Shown here: positions 35,645-45,762 of the stretch, in pieces
Position numbering within the stretch: the stretch's first letter is position 1
Layout of the letters: each line of letters opens with the position of its first letter
NCBI GenBank assembly: GCA_000016765.1
Contig: CP000699.1
Coordinates: 3,249,001-3,313,000, forward strand
DNA: 64,000 nucleotides
Origin: Rhizorhabdus wittichii RW1
GTDB taxonomy: Bacteria > Pseudomonadota > Alphaproteobacteria > Sphingomonadales > Sphingomonadaceae
Reading direction: 5' to 3'
Position numbers and translations under genes: made by a program
Notes under the pieces: model-generated
Databases searched by the model: none
Told to the model about the DNA's origin: nothing
Seen by the model: the letters and a program-made list of their open reading frames with translations, nothing else

Positions 35645-37089
35645 TGTCGATGACCGCCTCCCTCGCCCTCACCGTTCCCGAGCTGATCCTCTCGGTCGGC
35701 GCGCTGCTGCTGCTGCTGGTCGCGGCGTTCGGCGGCGACGGCTTCGCCCGCGCGATCGGCTGGGGCGCCGTCGCGCTGTTCGCCGCCGCCGGCTTCTCGC
35801 TGACCGGCCCCGCCGGCAATGGCGGTCCCGGCTTCGACGGGCTCTACATCGCCGACAGCTTCGCGGCCTTCGCCAAGCTGCTGATCTACATCGCCGCCGC
35901 CGTCTCGGTGGCGGTGGCGCCCGGCTTCTTCTCCCGCACCGGCGGCGGCTACCGCGCCGAATATCCGGTCCTGATCCTGCTCTCCGGGGTGGGCATGGGG
36001 ATGATGGTGTCGGCGGGCGACCTGCTGACCCTCTATGTCGGGCTCGAGCTGCAGTCGCTGTCGGCCTATGTGCTCGCCAGCTTCATGCGCCGCGACACCC
36101 GCTCGGCCGAGGCCGGCCTCAAATATTTCGTCCTCGGCGCGCTCGCCTCGGGCATCCTGCTCTACGGCATCTCGCTGCTCTACGGCTTCACCGGCACCAC
36201 CCTGTTCGCAGGCATCTCGGACTCGCTGGCCAAGGGCATGGGCACCGGCCAGATGTTCGGCATGGTGTTCGTCTTCGCCGGCCTCGCCTTCAAGATCTCG
36301 GCGGTGCCGTTCCACATGTGGACGCCCGACGTCTATGAAGGCGCGCCGACCCCGGTCACCGCCTTCTTCGCCTCGGCGCCGAAGGTGGCGGGCATGGCGC
36401 TGCTGCTGCGCGTCGCGATCGAGGCGATGGGATCGGGCACCGACACCTGGCGCCAGATCGTCGTCTTCGCCGCGCTCGCCTCGACCATCCTCGGCGCGGT
36501 CGCCGCGATCGGCCAGACCAGCATGAAGCGACTGCTCGCCTATTCGTCGATCAACAATGTCGGCTTCGCGCTGTTCGGCCTCGCCGCCGGGTCGGCCGAC
36601 GGCGTCGCCGCGACGATGACCTATATGGCGGTCTATGTGGCGATGACGCTGGGCAGCTTCATCTGCGTGCTGCAGATGCGCGGCCAGGACGGCCAGCCTG
36701 TCGAGACGATCGCCAGCCTGTCGGGCCTGTCGCGCAGCCGCCCCGGCCTCGCCGCCGCCTTCGCGATCTTCATGTTCAGCCTTGCCGGCATCCCGCCGCT
36801 GTTCGGCTTCTGGCCGAAATTCCTGGTGTTCGACGCGCTCGTCCGCGCCGGCTTCTGGCCGCTGGCGATGGTCGGCATCGCGACCTCGGTGATCGGCGCC
36901 TTCTATTATCTGAAGATCGTCAAGACGATCTACTTCGACGATCCGGCCCCGGCCGAATTCGCGCCGGCGGCGTCGAAGCTCGAAGGCGGGCTGATCACCC
37001 TCGCGGCGCTCGCGGTCTCGCCGCTCGGCTATCTCGCCATCCCGCTGCTCGACGCGACGAGCATGGCGGCGGCGCGTTCGCTGTTCTGA
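35644..37089 (+). CDS. nuoN: NADH-quinone oxidoreductase subunit N
   Basis: A 481-residue antiporter-like subunit and the last gene of the operon. Motifs: LYVGLELQSLSAYVLASFMRRD, FKISAVPFHMWTPDVYEGAPTPVTAFFA and LLAYSSINNVGFALFGLA. ATG overlaps the nuoM stop. Length is standard. A family C repeat follows. Confidence 0.96.
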   Translation: MSMTASLALTVPELILSVGALLLLLVAAFGGDGFARAIGWGAVALFAAAGFSLTGPAGNGGPGFDGLYIADSFAAFAKLLIYIAAAVSVAVAPGFFSRTGGGYRAEYPVLILLSGVGMGMMVSAGDLLTLYVGLELQSLSAYVLASFMRRDTRSAEAGLKYFVLGALASGILLYGISLLYGFTGTTLFAGISDSLAKGMGTGQMFGMVFVFAGLAFKISAVPFHMWTPDVYEGAPTPVTAFFASAPKVAGMALLLRVAIEAMGSGTDTWRQIVVFAALASTILGAVAAIGQTSMKRLLAYSSINNVGFALFGLAAGSADGVAATMTYMAVYVAMTLGSFICVLQMRGQDGQPVETIASLSGLSRSRPGLAAAFAIFMFSLAGIPPLFGFWPKFLVFDALVRAGFWPLAMVGIATSVIGAFYYLKIVKTIYFDDPAPAEFAPAASKLEGGLITLAALAVSPLGYLAIPLLDATSMAAARSLF

Positions 37090-37099
37090 CATGACCATT

Positions 37100-37216
37100 C
37101 CTCCCTGCGCGAAGCGTGGGGAGGGGGACCGGCGAAGCCGGTGGAGGGGTCTTGCGACCCCTACCCCTCCACCATCCTGCGGATGGTCCCCCTCCCCATC
37201 TGCGATGGGGAGGATC
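37100..37216. repeat. Family C palindromic repeat (nuoN-birA)
   Basis: Starts CCTCCCTGCGCGAAGCGTGG and ends CTGCGATGGGGAGGAT, with internal GGTGGAGGGG / CCCCTCCACC. The last bases GGGGAGGAT lie three bases from the birA GTG start. Confidence 0.85.
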
Positions 37217-37218
37217 TG

Positions 37219-37926
37219 GTGACGCTCATCCGCCACGTCGCCGTCACCGGCTCCACCAACGACGACATGACGGCGCTCGCCCGCGAGGGCGCGGCCGAGG
37301 GGACGTGGCTGCGCGCCGACCGGCAGGAGGGCGGGCGCGGGCGGCAGGGGCGGGCCTGGGTGTCGCCGCCCGGCAATCTCCATGCCAGCACATTGGTCCG
37401 CCGCCTCGGCGGCGACCCGCCGGCGCCCAGCCTGGCGATGGTCGCGGCGGTCGCGCTCGACGAGCTGTTGCAGGCGTGGCTTGGCCCCGACCGGCTGGCG
37501 ATCAAATGGCCCAACGACCTGCTCGCCGACGGCGCCAAGATATCGGGCATATTGCTCGAGGGCGCGGGCGACGCGGTGGTGGTCGGGATCGGCGTCAACC
37601 TGGCGCACCGCCCCGAGGGGATCGACCGGCCGGCGACCAGCCTCGCCGCGCTCGGCCTGTCGCCGCCCGAGCCGGGCGACTTCGCCGCCGAGCTGGCGGC
37701 GGTGTTCGCCGCCTGGCTGGCGCGCTGGCGCACCGAGGGGCTCGGCGTCGTGCTCGCCCGCTGGCAGGCGCGCGCGCATCCGCCCGGCACCGCGTTGCGC
37801 GTGCGCGCGCCGGAGGGCGAGATCGAAGGGCTGTACGAGGGCCTCGCCGCCGATGGCGCGCTGCGCCTGCGGACCAGCGACGGGCGCATCCATCTGGTGC
37901 ACGCCGGCGACGTTTTCCTGCTATAG
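37219..37926 (+). CDS. birA: Biotin-[acetyl-CoA-carboxylase] ligase
   Basis: A 235-residue group I biotin protein ligase without the DNA-binding domain, so it makes biotinoyl-AMP and transfers biotin to acetyl-CoA carboxylase but should not repress transcription. Motifs: GSTNDDMTAL, GGRGRQGRAWVSPPGNL (biotinoyl-AMP loop), IKWPNDLLADGAKISGILLE and VVVGIGVNL. The GTG start uses GGGGAGG from the family C repeat; upstream codons of the frame are repeat-derived. coaX follows. Confidence 0.93.
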   Translation: MTLIRHVAVTGSTNDDMTALAREGAAEGTWLRADRQEGGRGRQGRAWVSPPGNLHASTLVRRLGGDPPAPSLAMVAAVALDELLQAWLGPDRLAIKWPNDLLADGAKISGILLEGAGDAVVVGIGVNLAHRPEGIDRPATSLAALGLSPPEPGDFAAELAAVFAAWLARWRTEGLGVVLARWQARAHPPGTALRVRAPEGEIEGLYEGLAADGALRLRTSDGRIHLVHAGDVFLL

Positions 37927-37956
37927 CGCCCCGGAACGGAAGGACTCGGACGAAGC

Positions 37957-38739
37957 ATGCTGCTTGCGATCGACGCTGGGAACACCAATATCGTCTTCGC
38001 GCTGGTCGACGGCGGCGCGATCGTCGCGCGCTGGCGGATCGCCACCGACGCGCGCCGCACGGCCGACGAATATGCGGTCTGGCTCCACCAGCTCCTCCAG
38101 CTCGAGGGCCATGACCGCTCGGTGATCGAGGCGGTGATCATCGCCACCGTGGTGCCGCGCGCGCTCCACAATCTGGAGGTGCTGGCATCGAAATATTTCG
38201 GGGTCGAGGCGCTGGTCGCGGGACGGCCGCCGGTCGAATGGGGCATCACCCTCGACGTCGACGAGCCGCAGAATGTCGGCGCCGACCGCGCCGTCAACGT
38301 GATCGCGGCGCACAAGCGGCATCCGGGCGACCTGATCCTGATCGACTTCGGCACCGCGACGACCTTCGACGTGGTCGACTATAGCGGCGCCTACAAGGGC
38401 GGGATCATCGCGCCGGGCATCAACCTGTCGCTCGACGCGCTGGTCGCCGCCGCCGCGAAGCTGCCCCGCATCGCGATCGAGGCGCCCGAGACATCGACGG
38501 TGATCGGCCGGACGACGCAGGATCAGATGTTGATCGGCATCTATTTCGGCTATGTCGCGATGATCGAGGGGCTGGTCGCGCGGATGAAGGCGGAGATCGG
38601 CCGCCCCGCCACGGTGATCGCCACCGGCGGCCTCGCCACATTGTTCGAACGGCATGTGAAGCTGTTCGACAGCATCGAACCGGATCTCACGATCCAGGGC
38701 CTCGGCATCATGTATGATCGCCTCAAGACGGGCCCATAA
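37957..38739 (+). CDS. coaX: Type III pantothenate kinase
   Basis: A 260-residue ASKHA-fold kinase that phosphorylates pantothenate in the first step of CoA synthesis. Motifs: [15 protein letters not shown] (phosphate 1, residues 4-18), [29 protein letters not shown] and [14 protein letters not shown] (phosphate 2). Type III enzymes need a monovalent cation and are not inhibited by CoA. Thirty bases after birA, with AACGGAAGGACTCGGACGAAGC before the ATG. Confidence 0.95.
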   Translation: MLLAIDAGNTNIVFALVDGGAIVARWRIATDARRTADEYAVWLHQLLQLEGHDRSVIEAVIIATVVPRALHNLEVLASKYFGVEALVAGRPPVEWGITLDVDEPQNVGADRAVNVIAAHKRHPGDLILIDFGTATTFDVVDYSGAYKGGIIAPGINLSLDALVAAAAKLPRIAIEAPETSTVIGRTTQDQMLIGIYFGYVAMIEGLVARMKAEIGRPATVIATGGLATLFERHVKLFDSIEPDLTIQGLGIMYDRLKTGP

Positions 38740-38760
38740 CAGATTGGACACAAGCTTACA

Positions 38761-40401
38761 GTGACGACTCCCGGTAATGAACTGCTCTTCCTGGCGCTTG
38801 GCGGCTCCGGGGAGATCGGCATGAACGTCAATCTCTACGGCACCCAGGGCAAATGGGTGATGGTCGACCTCGGCCTCACCTTCGCCGATCCCGGCTATCC
38901 GGGGGTCGAGCTGATCCTGCCCGACCTCGCCTTCATCGAGGAGCGCGCCGACGACCTGCTCGGCGTCGTGCTGACCCATGGGCATGAGGACCATATCGGC
39001 GCGATCCCCTATCTCGCCGCCGACCTCGGCGTGCCGCTCTACGCGACGCGCTTCACCGCCGAGCTGATCAAGGGCAAGCTCGACGAGGAAGGGCTGACCG
39101 GCAAGGTCGACCTCCATGTGATCGAGAATGAGGGCAGCTTCCAGCTCGGCCCGTTCGGCTTCACCTATGTCCCGCTCGCCCATTCGATTCCCGAGGGCAA
39201 CGCGCTGCTGATCGACACGCCGCACGGCCGCATCTTCCACACCGGCGACTGGAAGATCGACGAGGCGCCGCTGCTCGGCCAGCCCTCGACCGCCGAGGAG
39301 CTGACCGCGATCGGCGACCAGGGCGTGCTCGCGCTGGTCTGCGATTCGACCAACGTCTTCAACGAGGAGGCGTCGGGCTCCGAGGCCGACGTCCGCAAGG
39401 GCCTCGACGAGGCGATCGGCGCCTGCAAGGCGCGCGTGTTGGTGACGACCTTCGCGTCGAACGCCGCGCGGCTCCAGACGCTGGGCGAGGTCGCGCAGGA
39501 TACCGGGCGCAAGCTGTGCGTCGCTGGCCGCTCGCTCGACCGCATCATCCGCGTCGCCAAGGCGAGCGGCTATCTCCAGCATTTCCCGCCGGTGATCGAC
39601 GTCGACGAGGCGATGCGCCTGCCCCCGCGGGAGGTGATGATCATCGCCACCGGCGGCCAGGGCGAGGCGCGCGCCGCGCTGTCGCGCATCGCCTTCGACA
39701 GCCACCCGATCAAGCTGTCGGCGGGCGACACGGTGGTGTTCTCGTCGAAGCAGATCCCCGGCAACGAGATCGCGATCGGCCGCATCCAGAACGCGCTCGC
39801 CGCCAAGGGGGTCGAGATGATCACCGACCGCCAGGCCGAGGTCCATGTCTCGGGCCATCCGGGGCGGCCCGAGCTCAAGGCGATGTACGGATGGATCCGG
39901 CCGGAGATCATCCTGCCGGTCCATGGCGAGCTGCGCCACATGGCCGAGCAGGCGCGCTTCGCCAAGAGCCTGGGGGTGCCGCACGGCATCGTCCAGTCGA
40001 ACGGCACGCTGGTGCGGCTGGCGCCCGACGGTCCGAAGGCGATCGGCCATGAACGCACCGGCCGCCTCGTCCTCGATGGCGACGTGATCCTGCCCGCCGA
40101 CGGCTCGACGATGAACGAGCGCCGCCGCGCCGGGCTCTACGGCTTCGTCGGCGTCACCGTCGTGATCGGCAAGGACGGGCGGCTGAAGGGCGAGCCCGCG
40201 CTCCACCTGCAGGGCCTGCCGGTCGAGGAGGACCGCGAGGACTTCGTCGCCGACGCCTGCGCGGCCGCGGCCGACGCGGTCGCCAAGGGCGGCAAGGACG
40301 AGGCCAAGCTCAGGGAAGCGATCCGCCTCGCGGTGCGCCGCCGCGCGACCTCGTGGACCGGCAAGAAGCCGGTGGTCGACGTCGCGATCATCCGGGTCTG
40401 A
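38761..40401 (+). CDS. rnj: Ribonuclease J family protein
   Basis: A 546-residue metallo-beta-lactamase/beta-CASP nuclease with endo- and 5'-3' exoribonuclease activity in mRNA decay and rRNA maturation. Motifs: LGGSGEIGMN near residue 14, LTHGHEDHIGAIPYL (zinc ligands, about 71-85), HTGDWKID, VCDSTNV and VHVSGHPGRPELKAMY (beta-CASP). GTG start. RNase J in this place after coaX is the usual alphaproteobacterial order. The small DUF1467 gene follows. Confidence 0.95.
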   Translation: MTTPGNELLFLALGGSGEIGMNVNLYGTQGKWVMVDLGLTFADPGYPGVELILPDLAFIEERADDLLGVVLTHGHEDHIGAIPYLAADLGVPLYATRFTAELIKGKLDEEGLTGKVDLHVIENEGSFQLGPFGFTYVPLAHSIPEGNALLIDTPHGRIFHTGDWKIDEAPLLGQPSTAEELTAIGDQGVLALVCDSTNVFNEEASGSEADVRKGLDEAIGACKARVLVTTFASNAARLQTLGEVAQDTGRKLCVAGRSLDRIIRVAKASGYLQHFPPVIDVDEAMRLPPREVMIIATGGQGEARAALSRIAFDSHPIKLSAGDTVVFSSKQIPGNEIAIGRIQNALAAKGVEMITDRQAEVHVSGHPGRPELKAMYGWIRPEIILPVHGELRHMAEQARFAKSLGVPHGIVQSNGTLVRLAPDGPKAIGHERTGRLVLDGDVILPADGSTMNERRRAGLYGFVGVTVVIGKDGRLKGEPALHLQGLPVEEDREDFVADACAAAADAVAKGGKDEAKLREAIRLAVRRRATSWTGKKPVVDVAIIRV

Positions 40402-40417
40402 GAGAAGGGGCCAGCCG

Positions 40418-40687
40418 ATGAAGCTCAGCTCGATCGTCGCGATCTACCTGCTTTTCTGGTGGGGCTGCCTGTTCCTGGTGCTGCCCTTCCGGCTGCGCAG
40501 CAGCGCCGAGCCCGAGGCGCTCGTCCCCGGCCAGGCCGAAAGCGCCCCGCCGCGCTTCTCGGTGTGGCGGACGGTGCTGTGGACGACGATCGTCTCGCTG
40601 GTCGTGTTCGGGCTGTTCTACGTCAACTATCTCAACGGCTGGATCACCGCCGACTTCTTCGATCTGACCCGGTTCCGCGACGCCTGA
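40418..40687 (+). CDS. DUF1467 family membrane protein
   Basis: An 89-residue protein with two membrane helices (about 5-24 and 49-70), recognisable as the DUF1467 family by YLLFWWGCLFLVLPFRLRSS at the N-terminus and the short second half ending ITADFFDLTRFRDA. Found next to RNase J in alphaproteobacteria; function unknown. AGAAGGGGCCAGCCG precedes the ATG. Confidence 0.85.
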   Translation: MKLSSIVAIYLLFWWGCLFLVLPFRLRSSAEPEALVPGQAESAPPRFSVWRTVLWTTIVSLVVFGLFYVNYLNGWITADFFDLTRFRDA

Positions 40688-40690
40688 AAT

Positions 40691-40820
40691 CCTCCCCATC
40701 GCAGATGGGGAGGGGGACCATCCGCAGGATGGTGGAGGGGCGGCGCGTCAGCGCCGTTGCACGGCGCACCCCTCCACCGCCTTCGGCGGTCCCCCTCCCC
40801 ACGCTTTGCGTGGGGAGGAT
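40691..40820. repeat. Family C palindromic repeat
   Basis: Starts CCTCCCCATCGCAGATGGGG, contains GGTGGAGGGG and CCCCTCCACC, and ends CTTTGCGTGGGGAGGAT. Lies between convergent genes, with seven bases to the stop of the peptidase gene. Confidence 0.85.
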
Positions 40821-40827
40821 TTGAATC

Positions 40828-42504
40828 TTACGGCCGCTTCGCCTTCTTCGCGTCGGGGGCGAAGGTGTCGCCGAAGAAGTCCTTCGCATACCAGAGCGGC
40901 GGCGTGTCGGCATCGGCCATGGCGCGCATGATCCGGTAATTGGCGTCGGCGAAGCGGGCGCCGGCCTCCCAGTCGATCTTCTGCGCCATGTCGTCGTCGG
41001 GGTGGTGATAGGCGCCGCCCAGGAATTTCTCCCAATGCTTCTCGCCGCCATTGGCGAAGCCGGTGGCCAGGAAGACGGCGGGCACGCCCTGCTTGACGAA
41101 CATATAATGGTCGGAGCGGACGAAGATGGTCTGCGCGGGCATCGGGTCGGGCGACAGGGTGACGCCCATCGGCGCGACCGCCTTCGCCACGATCGGGCCC
41201 AGCGTCGAATGGTCGGCGCCGAACGCGGTGACGTCGGTGAAGCGGTAGAGCAGCAGCGGCATGTCGAGGTCGACATTGCCGACGATCGCCTTGATCGGCA
41301 CGCTCGGGTGGCGCGCATAATAGTCGGCGCCGAGCAGCCCCTTCTCCTCCGCGGTCGAGGCGAGGAAGATCAGCGAGCGGCGGGGCGCGACCGGCGCCTC
41401 GGCGGCGGCGCGCGCCACCTCCAGCATCGTCGCGATGCCGGCGGCGTTGTCGAGCGCGCCGTTGTTGATCCGGTCGGTGTCCGGCCCATTGCCGGAAGCT
41501 CCGCCGGGTTTGGGCGGGGTGATGCCGATATGGTCGAGATGCGCCGACAGCACGACATATTCGGCCTTCAGCGCCGGATCGCTGCCCGGCAGGATCGCGA
41601 CGACATTGGGGCTGGTCACGCGCTTGGTGACGCTCTGGCTCTGGATGCGGATGCGGGTCTTGAGCGCGAAGCCCTTGGGCCGCCCGCCCGGCTGGTCGGC
41701 GATCGCGCGGATCGTGGCGAGGCCCTGCGACGCGCCCTCGAACAGCGCCTGCGCGGCGGGTTCGTTGAGCGAGGCGGTGATGCGGATGCCGGGCGCCTCG
41801 TCGAACGCCTTGCCGTCGGCGCCGACCCAGGCGAAGCTCGGCTCGTCGGCGAAATGGACGCTCTGCGCCCAGGGCCGCGTCTTCATCGACAGCAGCGTGC
41901 CGATGCTGACCATGCCGATCGCGCCGTGCCGGTCGGCCGCCTGCGCCTTGGTGGCGGAGGCGTGGGCCGCCTCCTCGCTCGGCAGCCCCTGGGGGAAGCC
42001 GCGCAGCGTGACGACGATCTTCCCCTTCACGTCGAGCCCGGCATAGTCGTTGATGCCGAGCTTCGCATTCTCGATGCCGTAGCCGACGAACACCAGCGGC
42101 GCGGCGATGTCGAGCGCCGGCTCGTTGGGGTTGAGGCCGACCAGCACGTCGGTGCCGTGCGTCCAGCTCTGCGTCTTGCCGTTCGGCGCGGTGATCGCGA
42201 CGCTGCCCGGGGTCGCGCCGGGATCGGTCTGCTGGAAGGTGATCCGCTGGAACCAGCCGCCGTCGTCGCCGCCGGGCTTGAGCCCCAGCGCCTCGAACCG
42301 GCTGGCGACGTAGCGCGCCGCGATCTCGTGCCCCCGGCTGCCGGTGTCGCGCCCCTCGAGCAGGTCGTCGGCGAGGAAGGAGACGGTGGCGCGGAAGCTC
42401 TCCGGCGCGAAGGCCGGGGCGGCCGGTGTCCCGGCGACGGTGGCGAGCGGCGATGCGAGCAGGGCGAAGGCGGCGAGCGCCCCGGCGACGGAGGCTGGTT
42501 TCAC
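40828..42504 (-). CDS. Exported M28 family metallopeptidase with PA domain
   Basis: A 558-residue zinc aminopeptidase-like protein. Signal peptide from MKPASVAGALAAFALLASPLA; a PA (protease-associated) domain about 120-250; and a catalytic M28 domain with zinc ligands in LSAHLDHIG, GALDNAAGIATMLE, ASTAEEKGLLGA (catalytic Glu plus ligand), GNVDLDMPLL and YHHPDDDM. The start is GTG, chosen because the signal peptide begins there and AAGGGACTCCCGCCC precedes it. Probably degrades peptides in the periplasm. Specificity is unknown. Confidence 0.9.
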   Translation of the reverse strand: MKPASVAGALAAFALLASPLATVAGTPAAPAFAPESFRATVSFLADDLLEGRDTGSRGHEIAARYVASRFEALGLKPGGDDGGWFQRITFQQTDPGATPGSVAITAPNGKTQSWTHGTDVLVGLNPNEPALDIAAPLVFVGYGIENAKLGINDYAGLDVKGKIVVTLRGFPQGLPSEEAAHASATKAQAADRHGAIGMVSIGTLLSMKTRPWAQSVHFADEPSFAWVGADGKAFDEAPGIRITASLNEPAAQALFEGASQGLATIRAIADQPGGRPKGFALKTRIRIQSQSVTKRVTSPNVVAILPGSDPALKAEYVVLSAHLDHIGITPPKPGGASGNGPDTDRINNGALDNAAGIATMLEVARAAAEAPVAPRRSLIFLASTAEEKGLLGADYYARHPSVPIKAIVGNVDLDMPLLLYRFTDVTAFGADHSTLGPIVAKAVAPMGVTLSPDPMPAQTIFVRSDHYMFVKQGVPAVFLATGFANGGEKHWEKFLGGAYHHPDDDMAQKIDWEAGARFADANYRIMRAMADADTPPLWYAKDFFGDTFAPDAKKAKRP

Positions 42505-42578
42505 GGGCGGGAGTCCCTTTTGTCTATACAATTGCGGCGAGCCTATCAGCGGGCCGGTGCTTGTCCAATATGGTCCAT

Positions 42579-42711
42579 CGTCATGCTGAACTTGTTTCAG
42601 CATCCACCGGGTCGCCTGGAATTGTCCAGGGGAAGAACGACGACGCTGCCGCCCATCCTCCTGGACAGGAATGAGCGGCGGAGTGGATGCTGAAACAAGT
42701 TCAGCATGACG
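42579..42711. repeat. Family B palindromic repeat, two-arm copy
   Basis: CGTCATGCTGAACTTGTTTC at the left and GAAACAAGTTCAGCATGACG at the right, identical in the arms to the copy at 2065-2196 but with a different centre. Confidence 0.85.
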
Positions 42712-42726
42712 GCGGGGGTGGGAAGG

Positions 42727-43314
42727 TCAGCGCCGCAACAGGAACACGGCATGTTCGGCGCGCAGGTTGGCGGCGGCGTCGCCGCGGCGGCGGCTGCCGG
42801 TCAGGAACCAGGCGTGCTCGACGGTGATGCCGCGCTCCTTCACGAAGGCGCGGAAGTCGTCGATGGTGAGCTGGTGGATGTTCTGGGTCGCGTACCAGCT
42901 CACCGGCAGCGCCGCCGTCACCGGCATGCGCCCGCCCCAGGCGAGGCTCAGCCGCACCCGCCAATAGGCGAAATTGGGGAAGGAGACGAAGGCGCGCCGG
43001 CCGATCCGCATCAGCTCCGCCAGCACCTTGTCGGGCGCGCGGGCGGTCTGGAGCGTCTGGCTGAGGATCGCATAGTCGAACGTGTTGTCGGGATAGTTGA
43101 CCAGGTCGGTGTCGGCGTCGCCCTGCACCACCGACAGGCCGCGCCCGACCGCGAGGCTGACATTGGCGGGGTCGATCTCGATCCCGCGCGCGTCGCAGCC
43201 CCTGGCGCGCAGCACGTCCATCAGCTCGCCGTCGCCGCAGCCGACGTCGAGCACCCTTGAAGCGGGTGCTACATGGTCGGCGATGATCGCCAGATCGGGG
43301 CGCAGCGCGCTCAC
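42727..43314 (-). CDS. metW: Methionine biosynthesis protein MetW
   Basis: A 195-residue class I methyltransferase-fold protein of the MetW family, which partners MetX in homoserine acylation in proteobacteria. Motifs: [15 protein letters not shown] (SAM-type loop), GIEIDPANV and [24 protein letters not shown] start overlapping the metX stop by four bases (GTGA), giving translational coupling. Normal length. Confidence 0.94.
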   Translation of the reverse strand: MSALRPDLAIIADHVAPASRVLDVGCGDGELMDVLRARGCDARGIEIDPANVSLAVGRGLSVVQGDADTDLVNYPDNTFDYAILSQTLQTARAPDKVLAELMRIGRRAFVSFPNFAYWRVRLSLAWGGRMPVTAALPVSWYATQNIHQLTIDDFRAFVKERGITVEHAWFLTGSRRRGDAAANLRAEHAVFLLRR

Positions 43315-44438
43315 CGGTCCTCCCCCGCGCGGAGGAAGCCGTCGACCACGCGGTTGAGCTCGGGCACGTCGAGCAGGAAGGCGTCGTGGCCGAAGGGCGA
43401 GCTCAGCTCGACGAAGCTGACCGGCGCGCCGGCGGCGTTGAGCGCGTGGACGATCGCGCGCGATTCGGCGGTCGGGTAGAGCCAGTCGGTGTCGAAGCTG
43501 ACCAGGCAGAAGCGGGTCCGCTTCGCCCCCTGGAAGGCGCCCGCGAGCAGCCCGCCATGCTCCTCGGCCAGGTCGAAATAGTCCATCGCCCGGGTGATGT
43601 AGAGATAGGAGTTGGCGTCGAACCGGTCGACGAAGCTGATCCCCTGGTGGCGCAGATAGGATTCGATCTGGAAATCGGCGTCGAAGCCGAAGCTCTTGGC
43701 GTCTCGCGCCTGCAGGCGGCGGCCGAATTTCTCGGTCAGCCCGGCTTCGGACAGATAGGTGATGTGCGCCGCCATCCGCGCGACCGCCAGACCGGCGGCG
43801 GGCGGGTCGCCCGCGGCGTAATAGTCGCCGCCGGCCCATTTGGGATCGGCCATGATCGCCTGGCGGCCGACCTCGTGGAAGGCGATGTTCTGCGCCGAGT
43901 GGCGCGCGGTGCTGGCGATCGCCACGGCGGAGCGGAGCCGGTCGGGATAGGTCGCGGCCCATTGCAGCACCTGCATCCCGCCCATCGACCCGCCGACCGC
44001 CGCCGCCAGCGTGCCGACGCCGAGATGGTCGAGCAGTATTGCCTGCGCGCGGACCATGTCGCGGATGGTGATCACCGGGAAGCGCATCGCATAGGGGGCG
44101 CCGGTCGCCGGATCGATCGTGCCGGGGCCCGAACTGCCGAGGCAGCTGCCCAGCACGTTCGCGCAGATGATGAAGTGGCGCGCCGGGTCGATCGGCTTGC
44201 CGGCGCCGACCATTCGCGTCCACCAGCCCGGCTTGCCGGTGATCGGGTGGGTCGAGGCGACATGTTGGTCGCCGGTCAGCGCGTGGCAGATCAGGACCGC
44301 GTTGCCGCCGTCGGCGTCGAGGCTGCCATAGGTCTCATAGGCGATCTCGACCGGCGCCAGCCTCGCCCCGCCGTCGAGCCGCAGCGGGCCGGCCAGGGTC
44401 ACGGAACGGGCGAGGCCGAAGCGGCTGTCGTCGGTCAT
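43311..44438 (-). CDS. metX: Homoserine O-acyltransferase (MetX)
   Basis: A 375-residue alpha/beta hydrolase-fold enzyme that acylates homoserine for methionine synthesis (acetyl- or succinyl-CoA cannot be decided here). Motifs: [17 protein letters not shown], the GSGPGTIDP region, nucleophile [14 protein letters not shown], and catalytic FDTDWLYP and [11 protein letters not shown]. An upstream in-frame ATG (44447) lies before the predicted transcript start from TTGACA-N17-TAGCCC, so MTDDSRFG is preferred. Followed by metW. Confidence 0.94.
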   Translation of the reverse strand: MTDDSRFGLARSVTLAGPLRLDGGARLAPVEIAYETYGSLDADGGNAVLICHALTGDQHVASTHPITGKPGWWTRMVGAGKPIDPARHFIICANVLGSCLGSSGPGTIDPATGAPYAMRFPVITIRDMVRAQAILLDHLGVGTLAAAVGGSMGGMQVLQWAATYPDRLRSAVAIASTARHSAQNIAFHEVGRQAIMADPKWAGGDYYAAGDPPAAGLAVARMAAHITYLSEAGLTEKFGRRLQARDAKSFGFDADFQIESYLRHQGISFVDRFDANSYLYITRAMDYFDLAEEHGGLLAGAFQGAKRTRFCLVSFDTDWLYPTAESRAIVHALNAAGAPVSFVELSSPFGHDAFLLDVPELNRVVDGFLRAGEDR

Positions 44439-44449
44439 GGGCGCCATCC

Positions 44450-44478
44450 GGGCTAGGACGGGGGCGGAGGGCTGTCAA
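44450..44478 (-). promoter_or_regulatory. Candidate metX promoter
   Basis: On the minus strand: perfect TTGACA (44473-44478), 17-base spacer, TAGCCC (44450-44455). The expected transcript start near 44443 leaves only about five untranslated bases before the chosen ATG. Confidence 0.5.
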
Positions 44479-44508
44479 TGCGGGGGGCTTCGCCGTCGCC
44501 TTCTCTTC

Positions 44509-44605
44509 CGTCATGCCAGCGGAGGCTGGCATCCATGTCTGTATTCTTCTCAGATGCCATCGCGGGTGAAGAGAGACATGGACCCCAGCCTTCGCTGGGG
44601 TGACG
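44509..44605. repeat. Family A palindromic repeat, two-arm copy
   Basis: CGTCATGCCAGCGGAGGCTGG and CCCAGCCTTCGCTGGGGTGACG, inverted, between the divergent metX and hisC genes and outside both predicted promoters. Confidence 0.8.
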
Positions 44606-44620
44606 TGCTTGGCGAAAGCA

Positions 44621-44649
44621 TTGCAGCCCTTCGCCTTCCCCCGTAAAGC
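44621..44649 (+). promoter_or_regulatory. Candidate hisC promoter
   Basis: TTGCAG, 17 bases, TAAAGC. The -10 ends seven bases from the hisC ATG at 44656, so the message may be leaderless. Confidence 0.45.
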
Positions 44650-44655
44650 GCGCGC

Positions 44656-45762
44656 ATGACACAGACCCTCGCGCCCAAGCCCTGGATCGATGCGATCGCC
44701 CCCTATGTGCCGGGACGGTCGACCACCGACGACGGCCGCAAGGTCGCCAAGCTCTCGTCCAACGAGAATCCGCTCGGCACCAGCGAGGCGGCGCGCGCGG
44801 CGTTCATGGCCGGCGCGGCGTCGCTCGATCGCTACCCCGACGCTTCGGCGGCGGACCTGCGCGAGGCGATCGCCGCCGCGCATGGCGGGCTCGATCCGGC
44901 GCGGGTGATCTACGGCACCGGCTCCGACGAGATCCTCCACCTCGCCGCCGGCGCCTATGCCGGGCAGGGCGACGAGGTGCTGTTCGTCCGCTACGGCTTC
45001 TCGGTCTATCCGATCGCGGCGCGGCGGGTCGGCGCGACCCCGGTACAGGCGCCCGACGCCGACTATGCGACCGACATCGACGCGCTGATCGCGCACATCA
45101 CGCCCAGGACGCGGGTGATCTTCCTCGCCAATCCGAACAACCCGACCGGCACCTATACGAGCGGGGCGGAGATCGCGCGCCTCCACGCCGCGACCCCGGC
45201 CGACTGCCTGCTGGTGATCGACCAGGCCTATGCCGAATATCTCGAGGCGGGCGAGGACGACGGCGCGTTCGCGCTGGCGCAGTCGGCGGCCAACGTGCTG
45301 GTGACGCGGACCTTCTCGAAGATCTACGGCCTCGCCGCCGAACGGATCGGCTGGGGCTATGCCGGCGCGGCGGTGGTCGACGCGCTGCACCGCATCCGCG
45401 CGCCGTTCAATGTGACCACCGCCGGACAGATGGCGGCGATCGCCGCGCTCGGCGACACCGGCTTCGTCGCGCGCAGCCGCGACCACAATGCCCGCTGGCG
45501 CGCCTGGTTCGAGGGCGAGATCGCCAGCCTCGGCAACCAGGGGCTGCGCGCGGTGCCGAGCAAGGCCAATTTCTCGCTGGTGCTGTTCGAGGGCAAGCTG
45601 ACCGCCGAGCAGGCGTACAAGGGGTTGATGGAGGCGGGCTATATCGTCCGCTGGCTGCCGGGGCAGGGCCTGCCGCACGGCCTGCGCATCACCATCGGCA
45701 CCGAGGAGGAGGTCCGCGGCCTCGCCGCCGTGATCCGCCGCATGGTCGAGGCGGCGGGCTGA
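44656..45762 (+). CDS. hisC: Histidinol-phosphate aminotransferase
   Basis: A 368-residue PLP aminotransferase that converts imidazole-acetol phosphate and glutamate to histidinol phosphate; such enzymes also often transaminate aromatic keto acids. Motifs: [47 protein letters not shown] and the PLP Lys in [18 protein letters not shown]. It is coupled (TGATG) to a prephenate dehydrogenase gene, so it may also serve tyrosine synthesis. No Shine-Dalgarno is visible, consistent with a leaderless message. Confidence 0.94.
   Translation: MTQTLAPKPWIDAIAPYVPGRSTTDDGRKVAKLSSNENPLGTSEAARAAFMAGAASLDRYPDASAADLREAIAAAHGGLDPARVIYGTGSDEILHLAAGAYAGQGDEVLFVRYGFSVYPIAARRVGATPVQAPDADYATDIDALIAHITPRTRVIFLANPNNPTGTYTSGAEIARLHAATPADCLLVIDQAYAEYLEAGEDDGAFALAQSAANVLVTRTFSKIYGLAAERIGWGYAGAAVVDALHRIRAPFNVTTAGQMAAIAALGDTGFVARSRDHNARWRAWFEGEIASLGNQGLRAVPSKANFSLVLFEGKLTAEQAYKGLMEAGYIVRWLPGQGLPHGLRITIGTEEEVRGLAAVIRRMVEAAG

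Noticed and set aside
44439..44447. metX start at the first ATG (44447)
   Set aside because: It would lie at or before the transcript start expected from the TTGACA-N17-TAGCCC promoter; the second ATG fits better.
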